A stretch of DNA of 64,000 nt from the NCBI RefSeq assembly GCF_035046505.1, contig NC_089821.1:56080256-56144255 (forward strand), given 5' to 3'. The DNA comes from Tiliqua scincoides (Eukaryota > Chordata > Lepidosauria > Squamata > Scincidae). The position numbers were made by a program, and so were the translations under genes. How positions within the stretch are numbered: position 1 is the stretch's first letter; every line of letters starts with the position of its first letter. Shown piece by piece: positions 10,927 to 22,235 of the stretch. Below the pieces are notes generated by a model, which had not been told where the DNA came from, ran no database searches, and saw nothing but the letters and a program-made list of their open reading frames with translations.

Positions 10927-11556
10927 TAAGTCCCATTCTGTTCAATGGTGCTTACTCCCAGGAAAGTGTGCATAGGACTGTAGCCTTACAGCCCAATCCT
11001 ATCCCCCACCACTTTATAACAGGCAGACATGCCAACAGAGTACGCATTACATTCTATGGCTGGGGGGGACGCATTGGGCAGTCAGCAAGAGGAAAGTATT
11101 TTTTAATTGTCTAAGGTCTATGGGACCTCTCAGACCTGTAACAGCCATTTTGCTGGTGCAAGACGAAGGAGAGCCAGGGCCATGTCGGGTTGCAAAATAG
11201 GGAATACAATCTGGTGAAAGTCGTTGCTGACAGATCCACCCCCTTCTGTGTTCAACATGCTCCCAGTTCCTCCCCATCCCTTCCCAGCTACTCCCCTGTC
11301 CTCCCCCTCCCCACCAGTGATCTGCCCCCATGCCAGTGTACCTGCCCTGGCACTTTCTGGAGTCTGCAGTTGCAGCTGCCTTATGGCAGCAGCGCGATCT
11401 TCATGCCATTACAGACCCTATTATACAATTCCTATTACAGTCGGATTCCAGTCTCACTGTTATAAAAGCCCCATAGTATTAGGCCCCAAGTGAAACACTG
11501 ACTACATCCCAGAGAAAGTTGGATATGCCAACATGCTAGTGAAATCAATGAGATTT

Positions 11557-11729
11557 AGGACACAATCCTAACCAACTTTCCAGCACCAAGGTAAGGGCAA
11601 TGCAGCTCCAAGGTAAGGGAACAAACATTCTCTCACCTTGAAGAGGCCTCCAAACTGCCCCCACCACCACAGGATGCAGTGCATGGCACAGCTGTGTCAG
11701 TGCTGGAAAGTTGGTTAGGATTTGGGCCT
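11557..11729. mobile_element. PIF/Harbinger-like MITE, diverged copy
   Basis: About 173 bp with ends GGACACAATCCTAACC and GGTTAGGATTTGGGCC. The interior (GGTAAGGGCAATGCAGCTCC, GAGGCCTCC, CAGGATGCAGTGCATG) equals the 40961 element. Flanked by TTA-like triplets. Confidence 0.65.
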
Positions 11730-11847
11730 TAAGCACACAGACTTCAATGTGATTTTGATGTATTTTATTTTTTCTGGACTACACCCAAGTGTTAAAATTC
11801 ATGGATATCAAACAAGATGAAAAACCCATCTTAGAAAAGTATCTGAG

Positions 11848-12026
11848 GTCGCAATCCAAATCCACTTTCCAGCACCGACATAAGGGCAATGCATCTCTGA
11901 GGTAAAGGAACAAACATTCTCTTACTTTGAGGAGGCCTCCAAGAGTGCAACCCAACTGCAGGATGCACCATACATCCCATTGACACAGTTATGCCAGTGC
12001 TGGAAAGTGGGTTAGGATTTGGGCCT
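11848..12026. mobile_element. PIF/Harbinger-like MITE, diverged copy
   Basis: About 180 bp from GGTCGCAATCC to GGGTTAGGATTTGGGCC, with the same interior modules (GACATAAGGGCAATGCATC, GAGGAGGCCTCC, CAGGATGCACCA). It lies 120 bp from the 11557 copy in the same orientation. Confidence 0.65.
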
Positions 12027-12029
12027 ACG

Positions 12030-13600
12030 TCAGATATCCGTCCAATGCTCAGCTGAAGTCTGCTTGAGAATTCCCACTGCAGCTGATCACTGATCCCCAA
12101 GGCAACATTGTACAGGATAAACAGACTGGAGAAGGGAGACAATCTTTCTTTACACTGAGAGGGGCAAAAGTCTATCTATGGGGGAAAAAATGCACTACTG
12201 TCAATAGGAAAGAAAATCTGGACTAAGAATGAAGAGAGAAAAATCTCAACGTTATACAAAGTTAATTATCCAGGTCTGCAATCCTCCAGTGCACCTATCA
12301 CAGCTTCCCTCCTGAGTCAAACAAAACCCACAGGATGATCTAGACTGTGGAGAAGGAGTTAATTATTCCCTTCCCCCTGCAGCAGTCCTGCTCCATAGTG
12401 GGGAGGGGACAGGACTGCTATTTAAACAAAATAAGGACAGGCAAGGGCAAAAAACAGATTCAAGTCAGGTCTGCTTTGGCCTTCCCGCCTTCACTGAGGC
12501 TACTTGAGAATGTGGGCTTTAAGGATTACATCTATTAAGAGGATAACAGCCCTTCCATTTCATAGCTTAAGTACTAGGGTCACTTGTGAGAATACAAGGG
12601 AAAGTTGTGGATATATATTTCCCAGGAACAATAACATCAGATCTCCATCCTGCAGAAACTTTTGTGGTTACAACTTGGCTTCAGTTATATTTGCCTGCAC
12701 AATTTCCATGCAGAGTGTTATTTCTTGTGATTCGCCCAGGTGTAAATGCTATCTGCTGTTCGACTTCTGCAGTTATTTTATAACCTTTACCCTCCTTCTA
12801 TTTAGTCAATAATCAGGACTGATCAATATTATACAGAGCTAGATGGACCGCATAGATTCTAGTGTGAATCTTGGACAATGAAAACCTTGGTTGGAAGGCG
12901 AAAACAATTTCTTCCATCATCATGGCTTAAAACACCCCTGAATCACATGACGGAGCTGATCTCCACTGGAGTAAAGAGCCTTCACACATGCTCCTACAGA
13001 AGTGTGAAAGTGGGCATGTGCTGTGGCACACTGAGTGGCCACAGAATGCACCTAAGAGGCTTCCTCCCCGCTGAGATTAGAGCTACCACTTGGAAAAATT
13101 TTAAGCAGAGACCACACAGCATGTGGCCAACTCTGCCTTCTACTTAGGCATGATCCGTCCTTTGGCTATGTTGTTGAGGGGAGGAGGCAAAGTCACTTCA
13201 TGATAGAAGTTTTTTTCATCTTCCAACCAAGGAGATGAAAGCACCAGCATCTTTCACTGCAGGAGAGAAGCAAGTGGGCAAAGGGAGGGGGTGTCTTCAG
13301 CAATCTGCTACCTGAAAGGACAGCCTTCTGGATGAGACAGCCCAGTAGTTACCACTGCATCTGCATTCATTAATAGCACCAACCCCACCAATCATTGGGG
13401 AAGCATGCAGTCAGTCTTGGTGTACGGCCACATAGCTGGGGCTTCTGAACCCATCCTCAGTTTGAAACCATTGTGAAACTTTTCAGCATTGCACAGAGGT
13501 GCACAAACTCATACAAAGAGCTACACTTTTTCCAGGAAATGTCTCCTGTAGTGGCCCAATCGGAGTGCCCAACTTGTGGATAATATTATTGCATCATCCC
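12030..13600. other. No gene recognised
   Basis: LSP1 intron 1 sequence. Short reading frames (60-100 codons) show no domain, and no transposon ends were identified. Confidence 0.6.
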
Positions 13601-13607
13601 TACAGTC

Positions 13608-13830
13608 TAGAATTTTCAACCTTTTCCGTCTCACGGCACGCTGACAAGGCACTAAAATTGTCAAGGCACACCATCAGTTTTTTTACAATTGACAAGGCAC
13701 ACCGCACAGCTGGTGAGGGGCTCACATCCCCTAATGGCCCAACTAATAAATGACCCTCCCCCAAACTCCATGGAACACCTATGGGCCAGTCACAGCACAC
13801 CAGTGTGCCCCTGCACACTGGTTGAACATC
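13608..13830 (+). mobile_element. Degenerate hAT-like element
   Basis: Left end TAGAATTTTCAACCTTTTCC, right end CACTGGTTGAACATCA. The interior is rich in GGCACAC motifs (TCACGGCACGC, TCAAGGCACACC, GACAAGGCACACCGC). The flanking 8-mers match only partly, so this is an old copy. Confidence 0.55.
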
Positions 13831-13913
13831 ACTAGTGTAAACCTCTTAAAATAAAGATAACACAGGCCAACACACATTTTGCTTCCTTAAACATTACAAC
13901 AATTGCTAGGTAC

Positions 13914-14147
13914 ATTTGGGGTGCCGATTCCAAAGATGGCATCCGTTTTGCCCTATCACGTCTAGTTTTGGAGACACGGCATAGCCTCTTTAGTGAATGG
14001 TTCAAGCAGCTTCCTCATGAGGAAGCCGTGGTGTAGGCTTCCTCATGAGGAAGCTGCTTGAACCATTCACTAAAGAGGCTATACCTTGTCTCCAAAACTA
14101 GATGTGATAGGGCAAAACGGATGCCATCTGGAATCGGCACCCCAAAT
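13914..14147. repeat. Near-perfect long inverted repeat (hairpin, 8-nt loop)
   Basis: Left arm 13914-14027 and right arm 14036-14147 are reverse complements with about four substitutions and one 2-nt indel in some 112 positions. The loop is GTGGTGTA (14028-14035). At the centre each arm carries the 18-nt perfect palindrome GCTTCCTCATGAGGAAGC. Ends are ATTTGGGGTGCCGATTCC and GGAATCGGCACCCCAAAT. No clear target duplication was found, so the class of element is not assigned. It could be a young foldback transposon or a hairpin transcription unit. Confidence 0.9.
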
Positions 14148-14439
14148 TCATATCAAACCACCATAAAGTTTGGGGAAAACTTTTCTGACCCTCAGTTTTG
14201 CAGGCCTGTGTAATTAGTTAGACATATCCTAAATATCACCCTACAAACACCCTACAAGGGGAACGATGAGCCCCCCCCCCCCGTCCCCTTTTCATTGATG
14301 GGACTTTTGGATGAACTGGGCAGGCATCCTTTAAATATTTAAAAGAAACTAAACATTCTGGGGGGGGGGGGATCCATTTTTCATGACCCAGGAGGGCACT
14401 CCAAATTCCAGCAGGCAGATCCCCTTCCGGATCCAGGCT

Positions 14440-15060
14440 GGTCATTCCTGCGAGTGTCACTTTAAGGGCTTTCGCCCTCTTCACTGATGCTCTCCCCTGG
14501 GTTTCGATCGCAGCCCGCTGACCGAGCACCCCGGCTTCGGAAGCCTGCCTCCTCCAGCGAGACAGATGCTCACAACCAACCCCAAGGCTCCAGAGGGCTC
14601 CGGTCAAGCGCTCGGGGACAGTCCTCCTGGAAGAGCCACCCCAATCTAGCCACTCGCTCCCACCCCCCAAATTCCCAGCCTCCCTCCCGGAATGAAGGCG
14701 ATCGGGTGGCTGCCCGCGGATGGGCCGGAGCCGCCTTGGCTAGACCCAGGCGATCGCCCGCTCAGCCTCCCCACGAAGCCTCGCTGGGCAAGGGAGCCCC
14801 GGGCAGGAGGACGGACCCATTCCCATCCGCGCCGGAGGACAAAGAAAGCTTCCTGGCCCGCCCGCCCGCCCGCAGGTAGAGCCTTACCTGATGAGGTTCT
14901 GCAAGCCCTGTTTGCTGGAGTTCCGCCTCAAGATCGCGCTGGTCATGGTGGGCACCAAGGATGAAGCCGGGCCAGCAGGCTCCCAACTCGCGCCTGCTGC
15001 CAAGCCCCTCGGTGCTCGTCTCCCCTTCTCCCTCCCGAACGAATAATCTGGTTACTTAGT
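14440..15060 (-). promoter_or_regulatory. LSP1: CpG island promoter of the alternative LSP1 form
   Basis: GC content and CpG density rise sharply against AT-rich surroundings: many CG dinucleotides, (CCCG)n-like runs around 14850-14875 and several GGGCGG/CCGCCC-like sites. The MTSAIL exon lies in the right half. Upstream on the coding strand are an ETS-type GGAAGT-like site (AACTTCCTGAG around 15090) and an E-box CAGCTG near 15100, then a CT/GA dinucleotide run at 15066-15085. The reading frames that cross the island on either strand look like GC-rich by-products. Confidence 0.6.
14888..14946 (-). CDS. LSP1: LSP1 alternative first coding exon (MTSAIL form)
   Basis: Reading leftwards from the ATG at 14946-14944 (context CCCACCATGA, a good Kozak match), the exon encodes MTSAILRRNSSKQGLQ then NLI and ends AG|GTAAGGC. 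This is the basic, Ser-rich N-terminus of the alternative LSP1 isoform that replaces the acidic MAEA N-terminus (from memory human MTSAILRRNSSKQGLQNL...). The exon has 59 coding nt and a phase-2 donor, the same phase as the long-form exon 30 kb upstream, so either can join the common second exon. It sits in a CpG-rich island, which suggests a broadly active promoter. The common exons lie left of position 1: no acidic TAQ-SVEDEEE-like exon was found in 1-14887. Confidence 0.78.
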
Positions 15061-15099
15061 GCAGGCTCTCTCTCTCTCTCTCTCAGGAAGTTCTGCAGC

Positions 15100-16330
15100 T
15101 GGTTTCCTTTTGTTTCCCTAAGCCCCCTATCCCACTCCCACCCCTACCCCCCTTGTCTCTTCCACCTCAGCGTCCTCCTTCCCAGCCTAGTGGAAATGTC
15201 AGGGAAGAAATTTTTTTCCAGAGAGTGAGCAAGCAAGGGTCCCTCCCTGCTCCCATCTGATTGCGAATGGGCTCAGGGTGCCCAGGAGATTCCCCCTTTC
15301 TTAGGATTTCCATCTGTTTCCCCTCCCACTACTCTCACCTCCTCTTCCCATTTGCCTTTCATTCCCTTTCTCATCCATTTCACATTCAGGGCTGGATTTC
15401 CCCATTACAGAAGAGGAACAAAAAGTTTGTCAGTGAAGAATAGTAAGGCACTGACTGTCACCAAGCAAGTAGCCGAAGATGATTTCATGCTACTGTTAAG
15501 GTACCACTCTGGTGAAATCTCATCTTGCTGTACTGAACATCAATGGAACGGTGGGTGGCCAAATTTACATTCAACCAAGAATGATCCAGCAGAATCCAAT
15601 CTCCCCCATCCTTGAAATCCAAACTGCTTGTCAGTTTTACTCAATTTCTATGTGGAAGGCACCTCCATGTAGCAAGACTCTCTGTGTGTGTGTGTGTGTG
15701 GGATGACATATGGGGTCGCGCTGAATATCCACGCAGTGTACACGTGCTAAGAAGCCATTACAGTATTTAGCATGGTTAACCAGTGCACACAATCAAAACT
15801 CCCAACAGTCAGTGGGCAACTATGACAAACTACAGGCAAGTTGCCTTCATTTATAAGACAGGACAATTTGCAAGGAGTTGTTGATCTCCCCCCCCCCCCC
15901 CCACACCACTGTGGCAGCAAGCAGAGATTGCTGTTCCTCTTCTCTCTTTCTCCCACCCAGGGCTGGCGCTCCATGGGACGCAACATCCTGCACTTTGAAG
16001 TTTGTATCCATTGAACCTCACACAACTAGTACATGTAAATATAAAATGGACAACCAAACACTTCTGAAACTTTTCACGCTGCAGATCAGTCAAGGGCTTG
16101 TTCATGGGTTGGTGCAGGTTGCTGCATCATATCTGGTACTCGATTATTTCCTAATCATGATGAACCCATGAAGCATCTCAACGCACAGGTGAGGGTTGTT
16201 GCATTCATGTCCTGCTTCTAGGAAGGCAACTGTTTGCCATTGTTGGAAGCAGTGCTCTTTCTCAATGCTGAGAAACTTTATAGGGGAAGGTGTTCCTCTG
16301 AATGGAAGAAAACTGATCATTTCCCATGTT
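15100..16330. other. No gene recognised; simple sequence only
   Basis: Upstream flank of the alternative LSP1 promoter. It contains a (TG)n run at 15681-15700 and a C-run at 15888-15902. No exon with convincing splice sites was seen. Confidence 0.55.
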
Positions 16331-16345
16331 CTTCACTGTCAAAAG

Positions 16346-16518
16346 CAGTGTTTCCAAAACTATTTTGACCATGACCCTAAACACAGTTTTTCTCTCCGTC
16401 TGGTGATCCATGGAGTTGGTTCATGTTAATAAAAACAGGGATCACTGCCTTTCTGAGGCCCTGAGGAACATCCATACAATCCCCATTTGGGTTGCAACCT
16501 CTGGTTTGAGGACCATTG
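16346..16518 (+). mobile_element. Small hAT-like element, left member of a tandem insertion
   Basis: 173 bp with ends CAGTGTTTCCAAAAC and GGTTTGAGGACCATTG. Flanking 8-mers GTCAAAAG (16338-16345) and GTCTAAAG (16519-16526) differ at one position. The right duplication is at the same time the left duplication of the next element. Confidence 0.65.
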
Positions 16519-16526
16519 GTCTAAAG

Positions 16527-16841
16527 CAGGGCCACTTGAACCCCAGCCCTGGGGCTGTATCTGGGGTTTGGGCAGATCCATTGGCCTGGTGAGCAAACTT
16601 ATCATTCTGCCCAAGTGAAGTCCTCCGTGTTTGGGGCACAAGGATGCTGTGGGCAGTTGTATCTGCCCAGATGACCTGTCGCGCAGCCTTTTGGGACGCC
16701 AGGCAGCATATGCGACTACCCAGAGCATCCCTGTCCCCGAATGTGGACAACTTTACACAGCGCACAGGTGGAACAGTAAGATGTGGTTCAAACAGGAACC
16801 ACATTTTTGTAATGCAGTTGTCGTGACTTTGAGCACTGCTG
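16527..16841 (+). mobile_element. hAT-like element, right member of a tandem insertion
   Basis: 315 bp from CAGGGCCACTTGAACCCC to TTTGAGCACTGCTG with a perfect duplication GTCTAAAG (16519-16526, 16842-16849). The terminal inverted match is weak, so the class rests mainly on the 8-bp duplication and the CAG...CTG ends. Confidence 0.55.
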
Positions 16842-16849
16842 GTCTAAAG

Positions 16850-19800
16850 CAAGTTAACCCCATCAGGCAGAAGCACATAGATAAATAACCACAATTCCCC
16901 CATCTCAGTAGAATGACTCGGTATTGAGCAATGCACAGGCTGAGGCCATAGAACCATGCCATCACCACCAGCAGCAAATTCAGCTCAATGAAATTCTGGT
17001 CTGGCAGTCGCCATGCTCTTATTATAGCTTGGTATGCAGCACAATCCATAGCAAACTGAGGAGGGGCAGAGAGGAATGTGAAAAGTTGACTGTGGTGACA
17101 AGGAGAAGGTTGGAAACATCTAGTTGTCATAGAGGGCAGAGTGATGTGGGGCCAGGAAAAGACCATGCAGCTCAATTGTCCTGATTGCACAGTGCCCCAT
17201 ACATTTTTATTTTTTTGTTGTAAACCTTTCTGATCACCTTCTTGAACAAGGAAGGGCAGTATACAAAGCACTTTATAAATACATTCTAGTTAACATGAGT
17301 TGTACTGATGGAGTGGGAGGTGAGGAGACTGAATGCTGAAGTCCCTGGTTCACATGGACTGCACAGGCTGGATGTGCTACAGAAGTGCCCAGTGCCCCAT
17401 ATACACAAAGCACGGATGTGATCTTCAGACAGGCTGCCTTTCTCTGTGTCCCACTACCTGAACACTCCAGCTCTGCTCCATATTCTTAGGTAGTACTTCA
17501 AGATATTTGAATGCTTGCTTACTAACAGATGGGTTTCCTAAGCTAACAGGGCTGTTAGGATCAAGGAGAAGTCAGTAAGATTATGGGGAGGGGGAGGGGG
17601 GGAGGAGAAGTTGAAGTGAAAGCAGATGGAGAGAGAGAAAATATTGGTGGAAGAAATGAAGAAAGACTTGGGTCTTACACAATACAATACACAATCAATG
17701 GAGTTGTTTTAGTCCAGAAGTTGGTAACAGATGCTTCAGCCTGGGCAGCAGTACTGATACAGCAAGCTACTGCTGCATGAAAAGGAGGGGGGGGGAAAGA
17801 CCATACTCTGCCCTCGAGCCTTCCCCCGACTCACGTGCATACCGCCACTGCATGTGCTGATCACCAGAAGAAAGCAGCCCTAGTCATAACTTTGTGAAGT
17901 GTGGCAAAGGAAGTCCAGGCTACCTTCTGTTGGCAACCAGGAAGGAAGCAGTGAGGAACTAAAACTTGCCAGAACTTTCCCTCTCTGCTGATGCTTGTCC
18001 TTACTTGTAAGGTAGACCACATATCAGCCATGTTGGGATCAGCCATGCTGGGCAGTAGCCAAGGACAGCATGGCTAAGAAAACATATGCTCAACAGAGAA
18101 CTCACCCATGGGCTGACCCATCAATACTGGTCACAGCAGAAGCACTCAATGTGCCATTAGGGGGTGGCTAGAAGGGGAAGCAGAGCAGAACTCTGCCCCA
18201 GTAACCTGGCACCAGTGCTACCCAACCGCATCTTTGCCACTGAGAAAAGACACTGCAGCTCCTTTTCCCTGTGTCTGGGACAAGCAACAGTGACAGATTG
18301 GGGCGGGGGTAAACTGCAGATATCCCCAAGTAAAGTAGCTCCTGAAATATGGACTATTGCTACTGGAAATTTCTCCAGTGTGCTCTAGCTTGTATTTTAC
18401 TGTGAGACAGTCAGAGAACTTTGAAGCAGGGGCATTTCACTGCAGATACAGCTAGAGAGGGAGCCAGTCCATCAGCTCAGGCCCGCAGAAGTGAAAGAGT
18501 TTAAAGGTGAGGGAAACTTCAAGGGAGGAAGTGAATCAGCCTTTCTGGTGGGAGGGAGAGAGAGAGAGTCCCAGAGAGGGAAAGGCATACTCATCTTCAT
18601 CAATTACACAATCCGTTTGCTATGTAGCGCTCGTTGCAAAATCATCAGAAAGCTAAAACATGTTTGGCAAGAAGAGTCAATGATTCTAACAAAAATCAGT
18701 GCTGGCTAGGCCTTCTTACAGGGATGGTTCTCCCCTAATGGGGTCCAATACAGAACAAAGCAGAGTGTCTGTGGGACTCCTAGGAATAATTTGGTGGTTA
18801 CATGCCTGGCACCTGGAAAGGAAAGGTCATTTTCAGACCCTGAAATGAAAACGTCCCCAGATCAAAGGGAGGAGGACTGCCCAGGTGAAAAGCCTTTCTT
18901 TACAAAGGGCAGCTGAGGTATACAAGACCCCAAGTTCCAAAGAAAAGCTGGATTTTTTCTTTTTTCTGGATGTACTGACAATTGCTTTATGGACCTTTAT
19001 CCCACTTTTTTGTTTTCACTCAGAATCAGGGTCAAGTGACAGATTTCTAACAGTAGTTGGCACTCATGTGGTGTTCTCTTGATGTGATAAGGCAGAGCTG
19101 TGTTAAACAATACTTCATATTACTAAAGTTCTGCCACATGGCTGATGTTTTCAGTGGCCTGTATGTGAGAGCTGGAACATACAGATTGGTTCTCAGGATG
19201 GCTTTCAAGTGGGTAAAATAGTGTATATTTTACCATTCTTTCAATGCCAGTGCATGATTATTGATAGAGTGAGAGCTCTAATCTGAATTCATGATTGCAA
19301 AAAGGCTAGTTATTCTAGAGTCATGAATTCAGCATACAAATGAATTCAGCATACAAATAAATCTGTGCACATGCCCTGACTGTGGTTATCTGGACAGGTC
19401 TCCTAAACAAAGCTAATAAATGACTCCAGGAGAAGAGGGAATTTTAAACTTGTACTGGTAGAACAGTGGCCAAAGAAGTCTGCCTTTGTATATATGGTAA
19501 ACTTCATAGCAGGTCCTCTATAAGGAGTGTCTTGAATTATAGGGCTCAGCTGGGTGTTTTAAAACATAGTTTTAAGCCATATTAATTCAAGAATGTGTAA
19601 CGTGTTTATCGAAAGAAGTCATGCAAGCCCCAGCTTTCGAAGAGAATCTCTCTCCCCCTCTCTTAATCTCGATTCTCTCTAAATGTTGGCATGTTTCAAA
19701 CCTCATATGCTTTTAATTTAAAAAAAAAATGCCTGTGTGATCCTTGAACAACTTGCTCCACTAGTAATGCCAGGGCCAGTGCACTGCTCTGCAGTAAGTG

Positions 19801-20330
19801 GTTTAAAGGTTTGACCACCAGAAAGTTACTGAAGCTGTAAAGAGACAGTCTGCAACAAGGCCAGCTACCAAGTCAGGACTGCTAAATCTCAACCCAGATG
19901 CTCTCTTAGCTCTAGGATCTACTAAGTTTCTGCTTAACAAATGTCTTCAGGGTGGACCTTTTCAGGGTCCACTTTTAAACTTTCCCATTCTTCTTGCTAA
20001 TATTTAACTTTTTGCGTTTTTCATACTAGTTGATATCTATCCTTTTTCAAGGGCATTTTCTCTTGTGTTTAATTTGCTAATCAGCTCTGATATTTGTTTG
20101 GCCTCTGACTAGAAAGTAGTTACCAAATATAAAGTTAATGCCAAATAAAGTATACTGTAAGCAAGCTCTCTGTCCTCAACACAACCAGTCTTCTACCTGG
20201 AGTCTCTGGCAAACTCCACCTGTTCATCTGATAGACCCAAAGAACCAAGGGGAAGTTGATTTCCTTTCTTCCTTCCTTTATTTATTTAGTATCATCAACG
20301 TACATAGTACATGTACACAAGCTGAATAAC
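16850..20330. other. No gene recognised
   Basis: LSP1 long-form intron 1. It is mostly unique-looking, moderately AT-rich sequence with scattered short A or G runs. The longest frame (172 codons at 16753-17271, minus strand) crosses the tandem hAT-like insert and has no recognisable domain. Confidence 0.55.
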
Positions 20331-20332
20331 AA

Positions 20333-20870
20333 CCCAGTCCTAAGTTGCTCAGAGCACAGGGCTGCCGCAACACTATAATGGTGGCCGCAGCATCCAACAT
20401 GCCCTGGGCAGCCACTGCTGCCTCCTTAGGAGAAGGGGACTTTCGTACCCTCCCCCCAAATAAGGGAAGTAGTTCCACAATTGGGCTACTCAATTCTGCC
20501 TCCACTCTGGAGCTCTGGAACTGCCACACAATCAGAGAGTCCTGTGTCGCTCCGAAATGGGCTCTGGATCCGGTGAAGATGAGTTCCACTTGTCCCCCTC
20601 CCACCCTACTTTCTCCTCCCATCACGTCTCCTCCCCACCCTCCCACCCTCCACCTGCCTCCCCATGCCCCAGAATGCCTCCTCCCTATATCCCCCCCACT
20701 CACCTCTCTGCCACCAGTTGGTCTGGGTGACTGCCAGGCAGCGGAATGCGGGTCCAGCACCAGACCTGGGCGCTGGGCTCATGGTAGGGGCTCACAAACG
20801 TGCTTACGGCACATTTGCATAGTACATGCTGGCGGTAAGCTGGCATGCACTTTTCAGGATCAGGCCCTAA
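20333..20870. repeat. GC-rich CCCAATCCTGAG-type element, copy 1
   Basis: About 540 bp. It starts ACCCAGTCCTAAGTTGCTCA and ends CAGGATCAGGCCCTAAG. It shares GGTGGCCGCAGCATCC, CCTGGGCAGCCACTGCTGCC and AGGAGAAGGGGACTTTCGTA-like stretches with 58232-58700 and 49026-49522. The long GC-rich frames crossing it (up to 183 codons) are not judged genes. Confidence 0.5.
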
Positions 20871-21554
20871 GATTAGTTTCTGCCTCAAGGAACTAAATAT
20901 GTAACATTTGATAGTGGGGTATACAATTAAGGAAGGGGGAAAATATATGGGTGAGGAGGGATGGATACCATCAAATTCCTTCTACTTTCTTTTTATGTGG
21001 CCCATTTCATTCAAAGCTGATTCCCTGAAAAAATACTGCTACTGAAAATTAAGATAAGAAAATTTTGCTAAAGAAGCTTTGCTGAGGTCCTCTGCAAAGC
21101 AAACTGACATAGTCTTTGCAAGTAGTCAGCTGCAAGCTAGTTAATGGCAGAAATGGGTTTTAACTAACTTGCAGCTGACTGCAGAGCTGGTAAGCTGGCA
21201 CAGGGTGGTTGGGGTGGGTAGAATGGGGCAGGGAAGGGAAGAAATGGGATGGAGACTGGAACAAAGTTGGGGGTGTCATGGCTGGGAAGGGGGTGGTATT
21301 GTCAGTAGCAGTGCTGCCAATATCTGATGCCTAGAAGTGGGAGAAAACAGTTTTATTTTTTGGCAGGTTTTGATGTTTCCAAGGGCGGAAATGCAGAAAG
21401 CAGTGCTAGGTGTTTTTATTCAAAATTTATATTATAATTATAAATTGTAATCATTTCTAAAGTGTATCAGGTAGGTGATATAGGTGGTATAATGTCAGCA
21501 GATGAAGCCACAGTCATTACCCATTAGTTGTTCTTCTCTGAACCTTCTCCAGCT

Positions 21555-22227
21555 CAGTGGCATAGCTAAGGGGGTGCAGGGAGTAGAAGTTCAACCGGGC
21601 ATCAAGCTTTAGGGGGGCAACAAGCTGAGCTTGACACAAGTGACCGAAATTGTGAAAATCTTGGTATGTATGAATAATACCATCATGTGATATATCATTG
21701 GAAAGGTAATTTAATGCAGAATGCAGTGAAACAAACTGCACTGGAATATCTGTATTCTGTCAAAAGTTATGACCAATTAACCAGAAAATGAAAACACAAC
21801 TGCTTTATGGAACAAAAAGTGGATTTTCTTAACTCAAAACTGACCTATGAGTCTGATTGTACTGATAGCCAATGACATGTTATTATGTTATTGACATGTT
21901 GCAATGACATGTTATCATGACAGTGTCTTGAACCAATCAGGGGCATGCTTTTTATTTATTTACTTAATTAAATTTGATTTTGTCTGGGGGGGGGGCTACA
22001 AATCTTCTTTGACCCCAGGTAGCAGATAGATACCTTAGCTATGCCACTAACTGGGAGGAGGCAGCAGAGCAAGTGGGTGGCAAACTGCTGGGGGGGGAGG
22101 GGTGGGTTCCTCCCAATTTTCACTTTTTTAAAAACCTAGGCATGACATCACTTCCAGTTGTGACATCACTTCCAGGGCAACATTTTGAGCTTGACACCGG
22201 GCTACACAATCATTAGCTACACCACTG
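21555..22227 (+). mobile_element. hAT-like element with an internal copy of its own end
   Basis: Ends CAGTGGCATAGCTAAGG and TAGCTACACCACTG, with duplications CTCCAGCT (21547-21554) and CTCCAGTT (22228-22235). A second right-type end CTTAGCTATGCCACT at 22034-22048 is the exact complement of the left end, so the element holds either a partial duplication or an inner copy at 21555-22048. Confidence 0.65.
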
Positions 22228-22235
22228 CTCCAGTT

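Larger units (their letters stand above)
10351..10986. repeat. Short palindromic GTGCAATCCTAT repeat, split by nested inserts
   Basis: Left part GTGCAATCCTATACATGTTT with TACACAGAGAACTAA (10351-10385) and right part GTCCCATTCTGTTCAATGGT with ACTCCCAGGAAAGTGTGCAT and AGGACTGTAGCC (10930-10986). Together they form a roughly 90-bp inverted repeat common in lizard DNA. The same unit, intact or partial, is seen at 36648-36742, 43288-43365, 53081-53145, 55806-55918 and 58884-58965. Confidence 0.6.

Noticed and set aside
14236-14879. Frames of 130-144 codons in the CpG island
   Set aside because: High GC removes stop codons by chance; only the short MTSAIL exon has start context, donor and homology.
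16753-17271. A 172-codon minus-strand reading frame
   Set aside because: It runs into a hAT-like element at its 3' end, has no conserved motif, and no splice-site or start context supports it.
20345-20896. A 183-codon plus-strand reading frame
   Set aside because: It lies across a GC-rich repeat whose relatives at 49026 and 58232 do not keep the frame; composition is Pro/Ser/Thr-rich without a domain.
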